Shown here in pieces: positions 33,414 through 41,778 of a stretch of 64,000 nucleotides of DNA. A program made the translations under genes and the position numbers. Every line of letters begins with the position of its first letter. Position 1 is the first letter of the stretch. Under the pieces are notes generated by a model. It worked only from the letters and a program-made list of their open reading frames with translations. It made no database searches and was not told the DNA's origin. Location of the stretch: the NCBI RefSeq assembly GCF_026340675.1, contig NZ_JAPEOX010000001.1, forward strand, positions 6,448,001 through 6,512,000. The letters are read 5' to 3'. This DNA is from Streptomyces sp. NBC_01264 (GTDB lineage: Bacteria > Actinomycetota > Actinomycetes > Streptomycetales > Streptomycetaceae).

Positions 33414-34043
33414 CTACGCGTCCGTACGCCCGCGGCGCAGCATCGCGAAGCCCAGCCCGGCGGCGCCGACCGCCGCGATGCCGCCGCCCGCGGCGAGCAG
33501 CAGGACGCCGTCACCCGGGCCGTCGGCCAGGGTGCTCAGACCCAGCGCCTCGACGGTCCCCGTACCCCCGCGCGGGGCCGCGGCGGGCACGACCCGGCCG
33601 TCGCGGTTCGCGGTCTTGTACCCGGCGTTCTCCGCAGGGCTCCCGCTCCCGCTTCCGTTCCCGTTCCCGCTGTCGTTCCCGGGCCCGGCCCAGGAGGTGA
33701 GCCGGCCGTCGGACCGCAGCGCGAGGTGCATCTCCCCGGCATCGCCGAAGCCGGTGCTGCCGTCACGGCTGATCAGGGTGGCGGCCGTGGTGCCGTCGGG
33801 GTTGAGGACATCGGCCTGGTAGGCGTCCTTGGCCACGCGGTACACGTGCGCGGTGGAGACCCCGTCGGCCAGGGACAGGGTCTTGACCAGGGTCCGCGGG
33901 GCGCTCCCGCCCTGCGCGGAGGAAGCCGACGGCACCCCGTCGGCGAGCGCGGCCGCCGTGGGGAACGCCAGCAGGGTGCCGGCACCCACGGCCACGGCGG
34001 CGGCGCGTACGAGCGGGCGTCGGCTGCGGCTGATGGTGTTCAC
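33414..34043 (-). CDS. Secreted, C-terminally anchored surface protein
   Basis: 209-residue protein with signal peptide (about residues 1-35), a globular region, a short Asn/Gly/Ser repeat (NDSGNGNGSGSGS) and a C-terminal membrane helix followed by LRRGRTDA. The architecture suggests a membrane- or wall-attached surface protein. GTG 34043 has AAGGA upstream. No known family. Confidence 0.78.
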   Translation of the reverse strand: MNTISRSRRPLVRAAAVAVGAGTLLAFPTAAALADGVPSASSAQGGSAPRTLVKTLSLADGVSTAHVYRVAKDAYQADVLNPDGTTAATLISRDGSTGFGDAGEMHLALRSDGRLTSWAGPGNDSGNGNGSGSGSPAENAGYKTANRDGRVVPAAAPRGGTGTVEALGLSTLADGPGDGVLLLAAGGGIAAVGAAGLGFAMLRRGRTDA

Positions 34044-34250
34044 GGGACGTCCTTCGGTGCTGGTCAGGCCCTGGGATGTCCAGGTGGGATAAACGTATGC
34101 ACCGGCCGTTGCGGTAACCCGTTGCTTCTGTAACAGCCATGCCTCGGCGACCCGGCGGAGTCGTTACACGCCGTGCGGGCCACGTGGACCCGACCGGGGG
34201 ATTGCCGCGGGGCGCCCGGGCTGCTCCCATGGACGCCGGGGGTGAGGACC

Positions 34251-35042
34251 ATGTCGTCCAGGGGACTGAAGGTGCTGCCGAGCGGCCGTCCGGGCCGCGG
34301 CCGGCTGTATGTGAACCTGCCCGACGGCCGGGCGGTGGCCTGGTACGACCGGCGGGCCAACCGGATCAGCGTGCTGGCGGACGAGCGCCGCGAGGAGATC
34401 CTCACGGCCTTACGCCCCTACCTCACCGGAACCGTGGCCATCGGCCCGCCACCCGTACCCACGGCCGAGGACCTGCTGCGCCTGTCGCTCCCGCCCGACG
34501 AGGACCTGGCCCCGAACCGACCGGGCGAGGCCCTGCTCGGCGCCCTCACCTACGGCACCGCGGGCACCCGGGCCCGGCACCGGCTCCGCCAGGAGCTCAC
34601 GGTGAGACAGCGGATGGGCGACGTACTGGACGCCCTGGCGGAGTCGGAGGACTGGCGCGTTCTCCATTCGATCCACGGCATCGCGGACCACCTGCTCCTC
34701 GGCCCGCCCGGCGTCTTCTGCATCCGTACGGTCCAGGGCCGGCGCCAGCGCGCGGTGATCGGCGACCTCCTCCTCACGGTGGGCCGCGCCGACCCCGCCC
34801 CGGACCCCCGCGAGGCCCGCCGCGCGGCGACGCACGCGACCCGAGCCCTCTCCACCCCGGTGACCCCGGTCCTGGCGGTGGTCGACGCGACCCGCCTGGA
34901 AGTGGCCCCCACCCTCCGCGACGTCCGCATCCTCACACCGTCAACGACATCAACCTTCCTGACGAACGCCCCCACCACCCTCAAACTCCCGGAGATAGAA
35001 GCCCTCTTCACCAAATCCAGAGACCGCCGAACCTGGAACTAG
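34251..35042 (+). CDS. NERD-like protein with a TTA (bldA) codon
   Basis: 263-residue cytoplasmic protein. Residues about 118-165 (DWRVLHSIHGIADHLLLGPP then GVFCIRT) resemble the nuclease-related NERD domain, but the catalytic Lys of the usual E-x-K motif is replaced in IRT, so nuclease activity is doubtful. The codon at 34410-34412 (residue 54, in LTALRP) is TTA, read by the bldA tRNA in Streptomyces; it is the only in-frame TTA that I found in the window, so translation may be developmentally controlled. ATG 34251 sits just after GGTGAGGACC. Confidence 0.78.
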   Translation: MSSRGLKVLPSGRPGRGRLYVNLPDGRAVAWYDRRANRISVLADERREEILTALRPYLTGTVAIGPPPVPTAEDLLRLSLPPDEDLAPNRPGEALLGALTYGTAGTRARHRLRQELTVRQRMGDVLDALAESEDWRVLHSIHGIADHLLLGPPGVFCIRTVQGRRQRAVIGDLLLTVGRADPAPDPREARRAATHATRALSTPVTPVLAVVDATRLEVAPTLRDVRILTPSTTSTFLTNAPTTLKLPEIEALFTKSRDRRTWN

Positions 35043-35090
35043 CCGAGGCCCGGGCCCCGGGCACCTTCGGCCGTCCGCCGCCGATACTTT

Positions 35091-35404
35091 CAGCCGTCCG
35101 GCGTTTGAGGACCGGGGCCAGGGGCGAAGCCCCAGGGGCCCGGCCGCACCCCGGCACCCCGTTCTCCAGCCCGTCCGACGCTTGAAGACCGGGTCCGGGC
35201 AGAGCCCGGGGACCCGCCCAGCCTCACCGTCGGTTGAGCGCGGTCCGGGACGGCCCGGGGACCTACCCAGCCTCGCCATCGCTTGAGCGCGGTCCGGGCC
35301 GGCCCAGGGACCCACCCAGCCCCGCCGGCGTTTGAGGCGCGGGTCCGGGCTGGCCCGGGGAACGGTGGATGGGTGGGTAGGGGACTTCGCCCCGCAGGGC
35401 CCAC
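35091..35404 (+). repeat. Five-unit cluster of the dispersed repeat
   Basis: Five head-to-tail units start with CAG CC(C)... at 35091, 35167, 35219, 35268 and 35317. Periods are 76, 52, 49 and 49 bp. Each carries a variant of GTTTGAGG or CTTGAG and a GGTCCGGG...CCCGGG dyad. The last unit (35317-35404) continues into the GGAACGGTGGATGGGTGGGT and GGGGACTTCGCCCCGCAGGGC blocks also seen at 1769-1907 and 56616-56750. The whole intergenic space 35043-35410 is this repeat; no gene seen. Confidence 0.85.
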
Positions 35405-35410
35405 GGCCCC

Positions 35411-36508
35411 TCAAGCGGAGCTCCGCTTGCGCGGCGTCACCGCCTTCTTCGCGGCAGCCCGCGCCGGCTTCGCCTCCGCGGCCTTGGCCGAGGCAGTCTT
35501 CTTCGCAGCCGCCGAAGCGGCCTTCTTCTTCGCCGCGGCGGCAGCCGTCGACTTCTTCGCAGCACTGGCACCGGCACCGGCACCAGCACCGGACGCCGCC
35601 CCCGACGCAGTCGACTTCTTCCCACCCACCGCCTTCGGCGCAGCCGACCCCGACCCCGCCGCCGCCTTCTTCCGCCGAATCGGCGTAACCTCCGCCCCCG
35701 CCCCCTCCGCCGCAGGCGAACCCGCCCGAGAAGCCTTCGCCGCCCGCACACTGCTCTCCAACGCCGCCATCAGGTCGATGACCTGCCCACCCGCACCCTC
35801 CACCGGCGGCCCCGCCGCCACCGCAGGCTCGCCCCCGCCCGCCTTCGCCGCGACCATCGCCTCCACCGCCTCGCGGTAGTCGTCGCGCAGCGAGTCCATC
35901 TCCACCTCCCCCAACGTCGCCATCAGCGCATCCGCCAGGTCCAGCTCGGCTTCCCGTACCGACACCTCGCCCTCGGGCGCCACCCCCTCCGGAACCCGGA
36001 TCTCGTCCGGCCACAGCAGCCCGTGCATCGCGATCACGTCGTCGACGACCCGCAGCATGCCCAGCCGTTCCCGCCCCCGCAGCGCGTACTTCGCGATCGC
36101 GACCTTCCGGCTCCGCTTCAGCGCCTCCCGCAGCAGCGTGTACGGCTTGGCCGCCGTAGCCCCGCTCGCCGCGAGGTAATAGGCCGCGTCCATCTGCAAC
36201 GGATCGATCTGATCAGCAGGCACGAACGAAACGATCTCAATGGTCTTGGCAGTGGCGATCGGCAACTGCGCCAGATCCTCATCCGTGATCGGAATGATCG
36301 ACCCGTCCGCCTCCTCGTACCCCTTGCCGATCTCGGCGGTCGGCACCTCCTCCCCGTCCAGCTCGCAGACCTTGCGGTAGCGGACGCGCCCGCCATCGGC
36401 GACATGGATCTGGCGGAAGGAGATCGAGTGGCTCTCGGTGGCGTTCACGAGCTTGATCGGAATGCTGACCAAGCCGAAGGAGATCGCCCCGTTCCATATG
36501 GATCGCAC
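35411..36508 (-). CDS. ku: DNA end-binding protein Ku
   Basis: 365-residue bacterial Ku for non-homologous end joining. The core (about 1-255) starts MRSIWNGAISFGLVSIPIKL and has the family's beta-barrel ring segments; residues about 285-365 form a Lys/Ala-rich, histone-H1-like tail (AAKKKAASAAAKKTASAKAA), longer than in minimal Ku proteins and probably DNA-binding. GTG 36508 is preceded by AGAGGAGG. It is divergent from ligD across only 31 bp, so the two share a very compact promoter region. Confidence 0.95.
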   Translation of the reverse strand: MRSIWNGAISFGLVSIPIKLVNATESHSISFRQIHVADGGRVRYRKVCELDGEEVPTAEIGKGYEEADGSIIPITDEDLAQLPIATAKTIEIVSFVPADQIDPLQMDAAYYLAASGATAAKPYTLLREALKRSRKVAIAKYALRGRERLGMLRVVDDVIAMHGLLWPDEIRVPEGVAPEGEVSVREAELDLADALMATLGEVEMDSLRDDYREAVEAMVAAKAGGGEPAVAAGPPVEGAGGQVIDLMAALESSVRAAKASRAGSPAAEGAGAEVTPIRRKKAAAGSGSAAPKAVGGKKSTASGAASGAGAGAGASAAKKSTAAAAAKKKAASAAAKKTASAKAAEAKPARAAAKKAVTPRKRSSA

Positions 36509-36539
36509 GGTTCCTCCTCTTTCGTGGCAGTCTCATCGT

Positions 36540-37424
36540 ATGACGCCGATCACCCTGGTGGAGGGCCGTCGCATTTCGCTCAGCAACCTCGACAAGGTCC
36601 TCTACCCGGAGACCGGTTTCACCAAGGGAGAGGTCCTCCACTACTACGCCACGGTCGCGGGCTCTCTGCTCGCCCACATCCACGACCGGCCGGTGTCCTT
36701 CCTGCGCTATCCCGACGGCCCGGACGGACAGCTCTTCTTCACGAAGAACCCCCCGCCCGGTACCCCCACCTGGGTGAAGACCACACCCGTGCCCCGCTCG
36801 GAGGACCTCCGCGCGGAACAGGTGGTCGTCGCCGACCTGCCCACCCTCATGTGGGCCGCCAACCTCGTCGTCGAGTTCCACACCCCCCAGTGGCCGGCCG
36901 GGGCCCCCGCCCTCGCCGACCGGCTGATCCTCGACCTCGACCCCGGTGCCCCCGCCAGCGTCGTCGAATGCTCCGCCGCCGCCCTCTGGCTCCGGGACCG
37001 CCTCGCGGCCGACGGCCTCCACGCCTGCGCCAAGACCTCCGGCTCCAAGGGCCTGCATCTGGCGGTACTCCTCGAACCGACCCCTTCCGAGCACGTGTCG
37101 GCGTACGCGAAGACCCTCGCCCAGGAGGCCGAGCGCGAGCTCCCCGAGCTCGTCGTGCACCGGATGACCAAGGCGCTGCGCCCCGGCAAGGTCTTCGTCG
37201 ACCACAGCCAGAACGCCGCCGCCAAGACCACGGCCGCCCCGTACACCCTGCGCGCCCGTACCCTGCCCACGGTCTCCACCCCCCTGTCCTGGGCGGAGGT
37301 CGAGGCCTGCCGAACCCCTTCCGACCTGGTCTTCGTGGCCGACGACATCGCCCCCCGCCTCGCCCGCGACGGAGACCTCTTCGGGCCCCTCCTCGACCCT
37401 TCCCTGGCCGGACGGCTCCCGTGA
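36540..37424 (+). CDS. ligD: LigD polymerase-domain protein (NHEJ)
   Basis: 294-residue primase-polymerase of the LigD POL family. Visible motifs: LSNLDKVLYPETGFTKGE at the N-terminus, the catalytic acidic pair in LILDLDPG, and KTSGSKGLHL for nucleotide binding. It fills or extends broken ends before ligation. In Streptomyces the LigD activities are commonly split among separate proteins; here the ligase is the next gene (GTGA overlap) and no nuclease domain is attached. The ATG is at 36540. Confidence 0.93.
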   Translation: MTPITLVEGRRISLSNLDKVLYPETGFTKGEVLHYYATVAGSLLAHIHDRPVSFLRYPDGPDGQLFFTKNPPPGTPTWVKTTPVPRSEDLRAEQVVVADLPTLMWAANLVVEFHTPQWPAGAPALADRLILDLDPGAPASVVECSAAALWLRDRLAADGLHACAKTSGSKGLHLAVLLEPTPSEHVSAYAKTLAQEAERELPELVVHRMTKALRPGKVFVDHSQNAAAKTTAAPYTLRARTLPTVSTPLSWAEVEACRTPSDLVFVADDIAPRLARDGDLFGPLLDPSLAGRLP

Positions 37425-38317
37425 TCACCGTCGCGCTGGCCGCCGCCGTACGGACCCTGCCGCGCGGGCCCGGTCTCGCGTACGAGCCGAAATTCGACGG
37501 ACACCGCCTGGTCGTCGTCCGCACCGACCGCGGCGTTGACGGGGTGGTCCTCCAGGCCCGCTCCGGCCGCATCGTGACCGCCGCCTTCCCCGACCTCGCG
37601 GCGGCCGCCCACCACCTGCCCGCCGGGACGATCCTCGACGGGGAGGTGGTGATCTGGCAGGCGGGCCGCACCGACTTCGCGCTCGTACAGCGCCGGGCCG
37701 CCGCCTCGGCCGCGCGCGCCGCCGTACTGGCACAGACTCTCCCGGCCTCGTACGCGGCCTTCGACATCCTCGAACTGGCCGGGCTGGACCTGCGCGCCCG
37801 TTCCTACGAACGCCGGCGCGCCCTCCTCGTGGACCTCCTCCTGCCCCTAGGCCCGCCCCTCCAGCCGGTCCCCATGACGACGGATCCCGAGCTGGCGGAG
37901 ACCTGGTACGAGACCCTGCCTGCCAGCGGCATCGAGGGGCTGGTCGTGAAACGGATGGACGAGGCCTACCCGGCCGGCCGCCGATCCTGGCGCAAGCTCC
38001 GCCACACCAACGTCCGGGACGCGGCGGTGGTCGGCTACACCGGCACCGCCCGCCGCCCCCTCGCCCTCGTCCTGGTCCTGCCGGTCGGCGACGAGACCCC
38101 GCTGGTGTCGAGCCCCCTGACGGCGCCGCTGCGCGCCGAGATGGCGGCTGCGGTGGCCACCCGGGCCCCGGAGCCGGCCGGGGGCGCCACCGTCACGGCC
38201 ATCGGCCTGGGCGAGGTCCCCTTCCACCCCCTGGACCCGCCGCTGACGGCCGAGGTCCGCCACACCTCGACCCGCCACCCGCCACCGGAAGTCCTGCGCC
38301 TGCGCACGGACCTGTGA
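37421..38317 (+). CDS. ATP-dependent DNA ligase (LigC/LigD ligase domain type)
   Basis: 298-residue ligase. Motif I is EPKFDGHR with nucleophile Lys24; later motifs include ILDGEVVIW, GIEGLVVKRMDEAY and RSWRKLRHT. It seals DNA ends using ATP. The GTG start overlaps the ligD-polymerase stop, so both are cotranslated and form, with Ku, a complete end-joining set. Compared with full LigC it has a short oligonucleotide-binding C-domain. Confidence 0.93.
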   Translation: MITVALAAAVRTLPRGPGLAYEPKFDGHRLVVVRTDRGVDGVVLQARSGRIVTAAFPDLAAAAHHLPAGTILDGEVVIWQAGRTDFALVQRRAAASAARAAVLAQTLPASYAAFDILELAGLDLRARSYERRRALLVDLLLPLGPPLQPVPMTTDPELAETWYETLPASGIEGLVVKRMDEAYPAGRRSWRKLRHTNVRDAAVVGYTGTARRPLALVLVLPVGDETPLVSSPLTAPLRAEMAAAVATRAPEPAGGATVTAIGLGEVPFHPLDPPLTAEVRHTSTRHPPPEVLRLRTDL

Positions 38318-38366
38318 CCCGCGGCGGGGCCGCGGGTCACAGGTCAGGCTGCCGACTCCGTCGTGC

Positions 38367-38780
38367 TCAGTCGTGCGCTCCCCGGCCCGAGTTCGGCGGG
38401 GAACCGGGCTGCGCGTGAGGTCCCGGCCCCTCGACGTGCCGGTGCTCCGCTTCGCGCCGGGCCCGGACCTCCTCCGGATGGAGCGAGGTGGTGGAGCCGA
38501 AGTTCCCGTACCCCTGCATCTCGTGCGGGCGCAGTCCGCTCTCGGGGAAATCCACGTAGTCCCGCTCCTCGCGCACCTCGTACACCGCACCGCCGTCGGG
38601 CAGGTGCGGCTGGCTCTCGGGAGTGGGGGGTGCGGGCTCCTGTGCCCGGACCTTCCTGCCCAGCAAGAAGCCGCCGAGCAGGAAGCCGACCACGATGAGC
38701 CCGACTACCAGGAACCACGCGATGTTGGTCAGTGTTCTGTCCACCGCGAGGAAGATCAGAGTCGTGTCCATACAACCCAT
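38367..38780 (-). CDS. DUF6479 single-pass membrane protein
   Basis: 137-residue protein with one membrane helix (about residues 20-42, FLVVGLIVVGFLLGGFLLG) and a cytoplasmic acidic tail containing LPDGGAVYEVREERDYVDFP, the DUF6479 signature region. Function unknown. Two starts are possible (38780 or 38771). It converges on the ligase with a 49-bp gap. Confidence 0.82.
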   Translation of the reverse strand: MGCMDTTLIFLAVDRTLTNIAWFLVVGLIVVGFLLGGFLLGRKVRAQEPAPPTPESQPHLPDGGAVYEVREERDYVDFPESGLRPHEMQGYGNFGSTTSLHPEEVRARREAEHRHVEGPGPHAQPGSPPNSGRGAHD

Positions 38781-38831
38781 TTTCCCGCATGGGCACCCAT
38801 TTCACCCGATGGCGGCCGGGGGCGGCAGGGG

Positions 38832-39816
38832 TCAGCCCCTGAGGGGGCCGTCCGCGTCCCGCACCCCACGCACTTCCCTGCCCCCGAGCACCGCCAGGAT
38901 CTCCGCGCAGATGGCCAGCGCCGTCTCCGCCGGCGTCTGCCCGCCCAGATCCAGCCCGATCGGCCCGTGCACCGTCCGCAGCCGCTCCTCGCCCACCCCC
39001 GCCGCGAGCAGCCCCTCGCGGCGCCGCGCGGTGGTCTTGCGGGAGCCGAGCGCACCGACGTAAGGGACGCCCAGCGCGAGCGCGGTCCGCAGCGTCGGCA
39101 CGTCGAACTCCGGATCATGGCTCAGCATCGCCAGGCAGGCGGCGTCCCGCCGCGCCGCGAGCAACTTCTCGGCCTCGCCGACGGCGGTGACCACACTCAC
39201 GTCCCACCCGAGCAGCCGGGCCTGGGCCTCGACGACCTCGGCCAGCTCCCCGCCCCCGCCGATCACCACGTACGGAGCCGACGGGTACGCCTCCACGAGC
39301 ACCAGCCCGGACCCCGCGTACAGCGCGTCCCGCCCGGGCCGCCGCGTCCTCAGCAACTCCCCGGCCCGCCGCTCGGCGTCACCGGAAGGCTGGTCCGCCC
39401 CCCGCACGACCACACTCACCGCCTGATCCGCCCGCTCGTTCAACTGGGTCACGAGCGCGACCCCGACCCCCTGCCCGAGCAGCTCCCACCACTCACCGGG
39501 AATCGCCCCCAGCGGCTGCAACAGCACCTCGGCCTGCCCGCCACAGGTCAGCTTCGCCTCGACGGCTTCCCCACTCCCCACGGAAACCTCGCACACCCGC
39601 GCGGTCTCCCCGCCCCCCATGGCGGCGGCCTCCGCCACCAACTCGGCGTCGAACACCCCCCCGGTACAGGGCCCCGACGCACTCGCCCCCCACATCCACG
39701 AGCACCGCCCCGGCCGGATCCCGGGGCCCGAACCCCTGCTCGGTCACGGGCCGCGCCAAGAACCCGACCCGCCCCTCGGCCACCCACTGCCGCGCCGTCT
39801 CCACCAAGTCACGCAT
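38832..39816 (-). pseudogene. xdhC: XdhC/CoxI-family gene interrupted by a frameshift
   Basis: XdhC-type proteins help insert or sulfurate molybdenum cofactor of xanthine or CO dehydrogenase-like enzymes. The N-terminal part (from ATG 39816: MRDLVETARQWVAEG...VGALYRG) is in one frame. The rest, from GVFDAELVAEAA to the Rossmann-like YVVIGGGGELAEVVEAQAR and the TVHGPIGLDLGG motif, is in another. The switch falls in a run of seven G on the coding strand (plus-strand C7, 39656-39662); six would restore one frame of about 328 residues. Either a true mutation, a slippery or phase-variable tract, or a sequencing error. Confidence 0.8.
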
Positions 39817-39856
39817 CTCGCGCCGCCCCATCCTCACCGTCAGAGCACGCCACAAA

Positions 39857-40240
39857 GCACCAGGTCAACAACACAAAGTGGCCTCCCCACCAACCTACGC
39901 ACGCCCACCCCCACCCCCCACCCCCCAAAACCCACAGACCCACCCCCACATCCTTCGTACGGACCACCGGAACGGGGTTCGGCAAGATCGGGAAACGCGG
40001 GGGCCCGTGCAGGAGTTCGCCGACGGCGCCGCAGGGCACGATCGGCTGTGCGTGGATCGCGCGCTCTGCGCACGAATGGAGCTACGCCAAGACGTGAGCG
40101 AGACCTTGCCCGATGGAGTGATGTCCACGCGAGAGGTGCCGCCAGTACCGGCCGGCTGGTGATCCTGACCGTCGGCAGGCGAGTTCATGGAAGTGGACGT
40201 GGGCGGACTCCGCGCCGACCCCGAACTGAGGAGCAGCACA
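39857..40240. other. Gene-poor region with possible small decayed reading frame
   Basis: 384 bp with C-rich, low-complexity sequence (about 39895-39950) and no supported gene. A short frame of about 50 codons (about 40009-40162, ending VPPVPAGW) has a GTG start but no family and no strong ribosome binding site. It forms the left part of the suspected tRNA-Arg insertion scar. Confidence 0.45.
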
Positions 40241-40564
40241 GTGGCGAAGCGCGGTCTCACCCACCCCGAGCACCTGCGCCTGGGGCAGGTCCTCTCCGGC
40301 GTGCGGGACCAGCTGCAGCACAAGGAGGTCCTGTTGCTGAACGCGTACCCGAAGACCGGGCCGAGGGCATTTCCGGCGAAGCGGCTGGAGGCTGCGATCG
40401 AGGCTGTGGATGCGGCGCGCAGGGAACTGGAGAACGCCGTGTTCCAGGAACACCCGGCGGAGGCCGAGACGCACGACTACTTCCCGGACTCGGAGCACCG
40501 GGCGCAGGTGGTGGTGCCGGCGAAGCCGGGCAACAGCCCGGGCCGGGTGCCCTTTGGGCGATAG
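40241..40564 (+). CDS. Hypothetical protein, possible mobile-element cargo
   Basis: 107-residue hydrophilic, mainly helical protein (VAKRGLTHPEHLRLGQ..., KRLEAAIEAVDAARRELENA). No family recognised. GTG 40241 has GAGGAG at 7-nt spacing, much better than the ATG at 40187. Its codon usage is slightly less GC3-biased than that of its neighbours. It lies between a frameshifted xdhC and a relic pentapeptide gene, next to tRNA-Arg, so it may be cargo left from an integrated element. Confidence 0.65.
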   Translation: MAKRGLTHPEHLRLGQVLSGVRDQLQHKEVLLLNAYPKTGPRAFPAKRLEAAIEAVDAARRELENAVFQEHPAEAETHDYFPDSEHRAQVVVPAKPGNSPGRVPFGR

Positions 40565-40704
40565 AGCCGTGAGCCGGCTGAGGCGTCGGCGGAGCCGCTG
40601 TACGGCAGCGCCAGGATCCTGCGCCCAGCGGCGAGGATGGAGCGGGCCATGGGATGGGGCCCAGAGTCACAGGGAGGCGACCCTCGCTGATGACAGAGGC
40701 GAGA

Positions 40705-41480
40705 TCAGGCGGAGGGTGGCACCTCGCCACCATGCGAGACACCGGCGATGTACTCCTGCGTGCAGCGCTCAATGTGCTCCGACATCCCTGATCGAGTTGC
40801 GCGCGGCTGAGGTCGCAGTGCGTGAGGACGGCCCGTCCAAGATCCGCTCCGGAGAAGCGGGCGTCCATGAGGGCCGTGCCCGCCAGGTCTGAGCTGTTCA
40901 TTTTGGCTTTGGTGAAGTCAGCGCCGAAGAGCGAGCGCAGCTCATTTCTGATGAGGCTGACCCCAGCCAGGTTGGCCCGCCTCAGATTGAGAGCTCGGGT
41001 TCTCTCGGCACCGGTGATCCCGGTACTCCGACGCGCGATGACGGTTCCGCCGAGCTGCGACGTGTTGCTTTCCGAAGCGAGAAGCCCTACTGCCTTGACG
41101 TATCGCTCCGTTACTTGCCCTTCGCGGGCGAGGTCCTGCTTGTCCCTGTCAATGGCCCGTGTGTGTTCAAGGCTCTCGGCTGCCAGGCGGTGCTGCTTGC
41201 GGTCCCGCTCTTCCGTCTGGAGCAGAGCTGCGCGGGTGACCTGCAGATTCCTCCAGGTCAGGTCAGCACCGAGGACTGCCACGGCCGCGAGTCCGAAAGA
41301 CACGACGGCTGTACGGAACCCTGTGACCAGTACGGCCTTGGGGGCGTCGTCCTTGGTCAACTGACCAAGCTGGTGACCGTCAAACCACCGTGCGGCTGGT
41401 TCGGCACGTCCTGTGGAGGCTCCCAGACGGATCGTCCCTTGGCTGTACGCAGCCGTGTGAGGACAGGTGGGCCCACACAC
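40705..41480 (-). pseudogene. Degenerate pentapeptide-repeat membrane protein
   Basis: The N-terminal half has a membrane helix (AVVSFGLAAVAVLGADL), a coiled segment (TEERDRKQHRLAAESLEHT) and GQVTERYVKAVGLLAS, as in actinobacterial pentapeptide-repeat proteins. It then has only a short repeat block (LRRANLAGVSL, GADFTKAKMNSSDLAGTALM, ADLGRAVLTHCDLSRAQL). The expected middle domain (LGGIYALERIA-type) is collapsed. At about 40785 the frame continues only as antisense of the neighbouring gene, whereas a one-base shift gives MSEHIERCTQEYIAGV to a stop at 40705. I therefore treat it as a deleted and frameshifted relic. Its start is uncertain. Confidence 0.5.
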
Positions 41481-41503
41481 TGCTCACACGGGACCAGTGC
41501 GTA

Positions 41504-41556
41504 CCAACGACAAAGGCCCGGACTCAGTGAGACTGAGTTCGGGCCTTTGTCGTTGG
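41504..41556. terminator. 25-bp-stem bidirectional terminator after tRNA-Arg
   Basis: Arms 41504-41528 and 41532-41556 are complementary over 25 bp with one G-U-type mismatch and a 3-nt loop (GAG). It lies 45 bp beyond the 3' end of tRNA-Arg and is one of the longest hairpins in the window. It probably ends the tRNA transcript and isolates the region to its left. Confidence 0.85.
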
Positions 41557-41600
41557 CACTTCAGCTGGTCAGCGTGTTGATCGCGTTGTTCCGGCTGGAG

Positions 41601-41672
41601 TGCCCCCGGCAGGATTCGAACCTGCGCACACGGCTCCGGAGGCCGTTGCTCTATCCCCTGAGCTACGGGGGC
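41601..41672 (-). tRNA. tRNA-Arg (anticodon CCG)
   Basis: On the minus strand: acceptor GCCCCCG pairs with CGGGGGC, D-arm GCTC/GAGC, anticodon stem ACGGC/GCCGT with loop CTCCGGA (anticodon CCG, decoding CGG), and T-arm GCAGG TTCGAAT CCTGC. The discriminator base is A at 41601, and CCA is not encoded. tRNA genes of this kind are common attachment sites for actinomycete integrative elements, with insertion at the 3' end, i.e. toward lower coordinates here. Confidence 0.97.
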
Positions 41673-41778
41673 GCTGTCGTTGGTGTTGCGGCGACGGGTT
41701 GAACACTACCAGCTTCCGGACGGTGATCAGGAACGGATTCCGGGGGAGGAGGGCGTGCGTCGCTCGGAGGGGGTGGAA

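Noticed and set aside
35091..35404. CRISPR array
   Set aside because: The units are 49-76 bp, strongly diverged, with no constant repeat plus unique spacers, and no cas genes are near.
40009..40162. Small gene of about 50 codons in the tRNA-Arg scar
   Set aside because: No family, no convincing ribosome binding site, and its neighbours are relics.
39857..41500. Second attachment site matching the tRNA-Arg 3' end
   Set aside because: I looked for the T-arm/acceptor sequence by eye to the left of the tRNA and did not find it.
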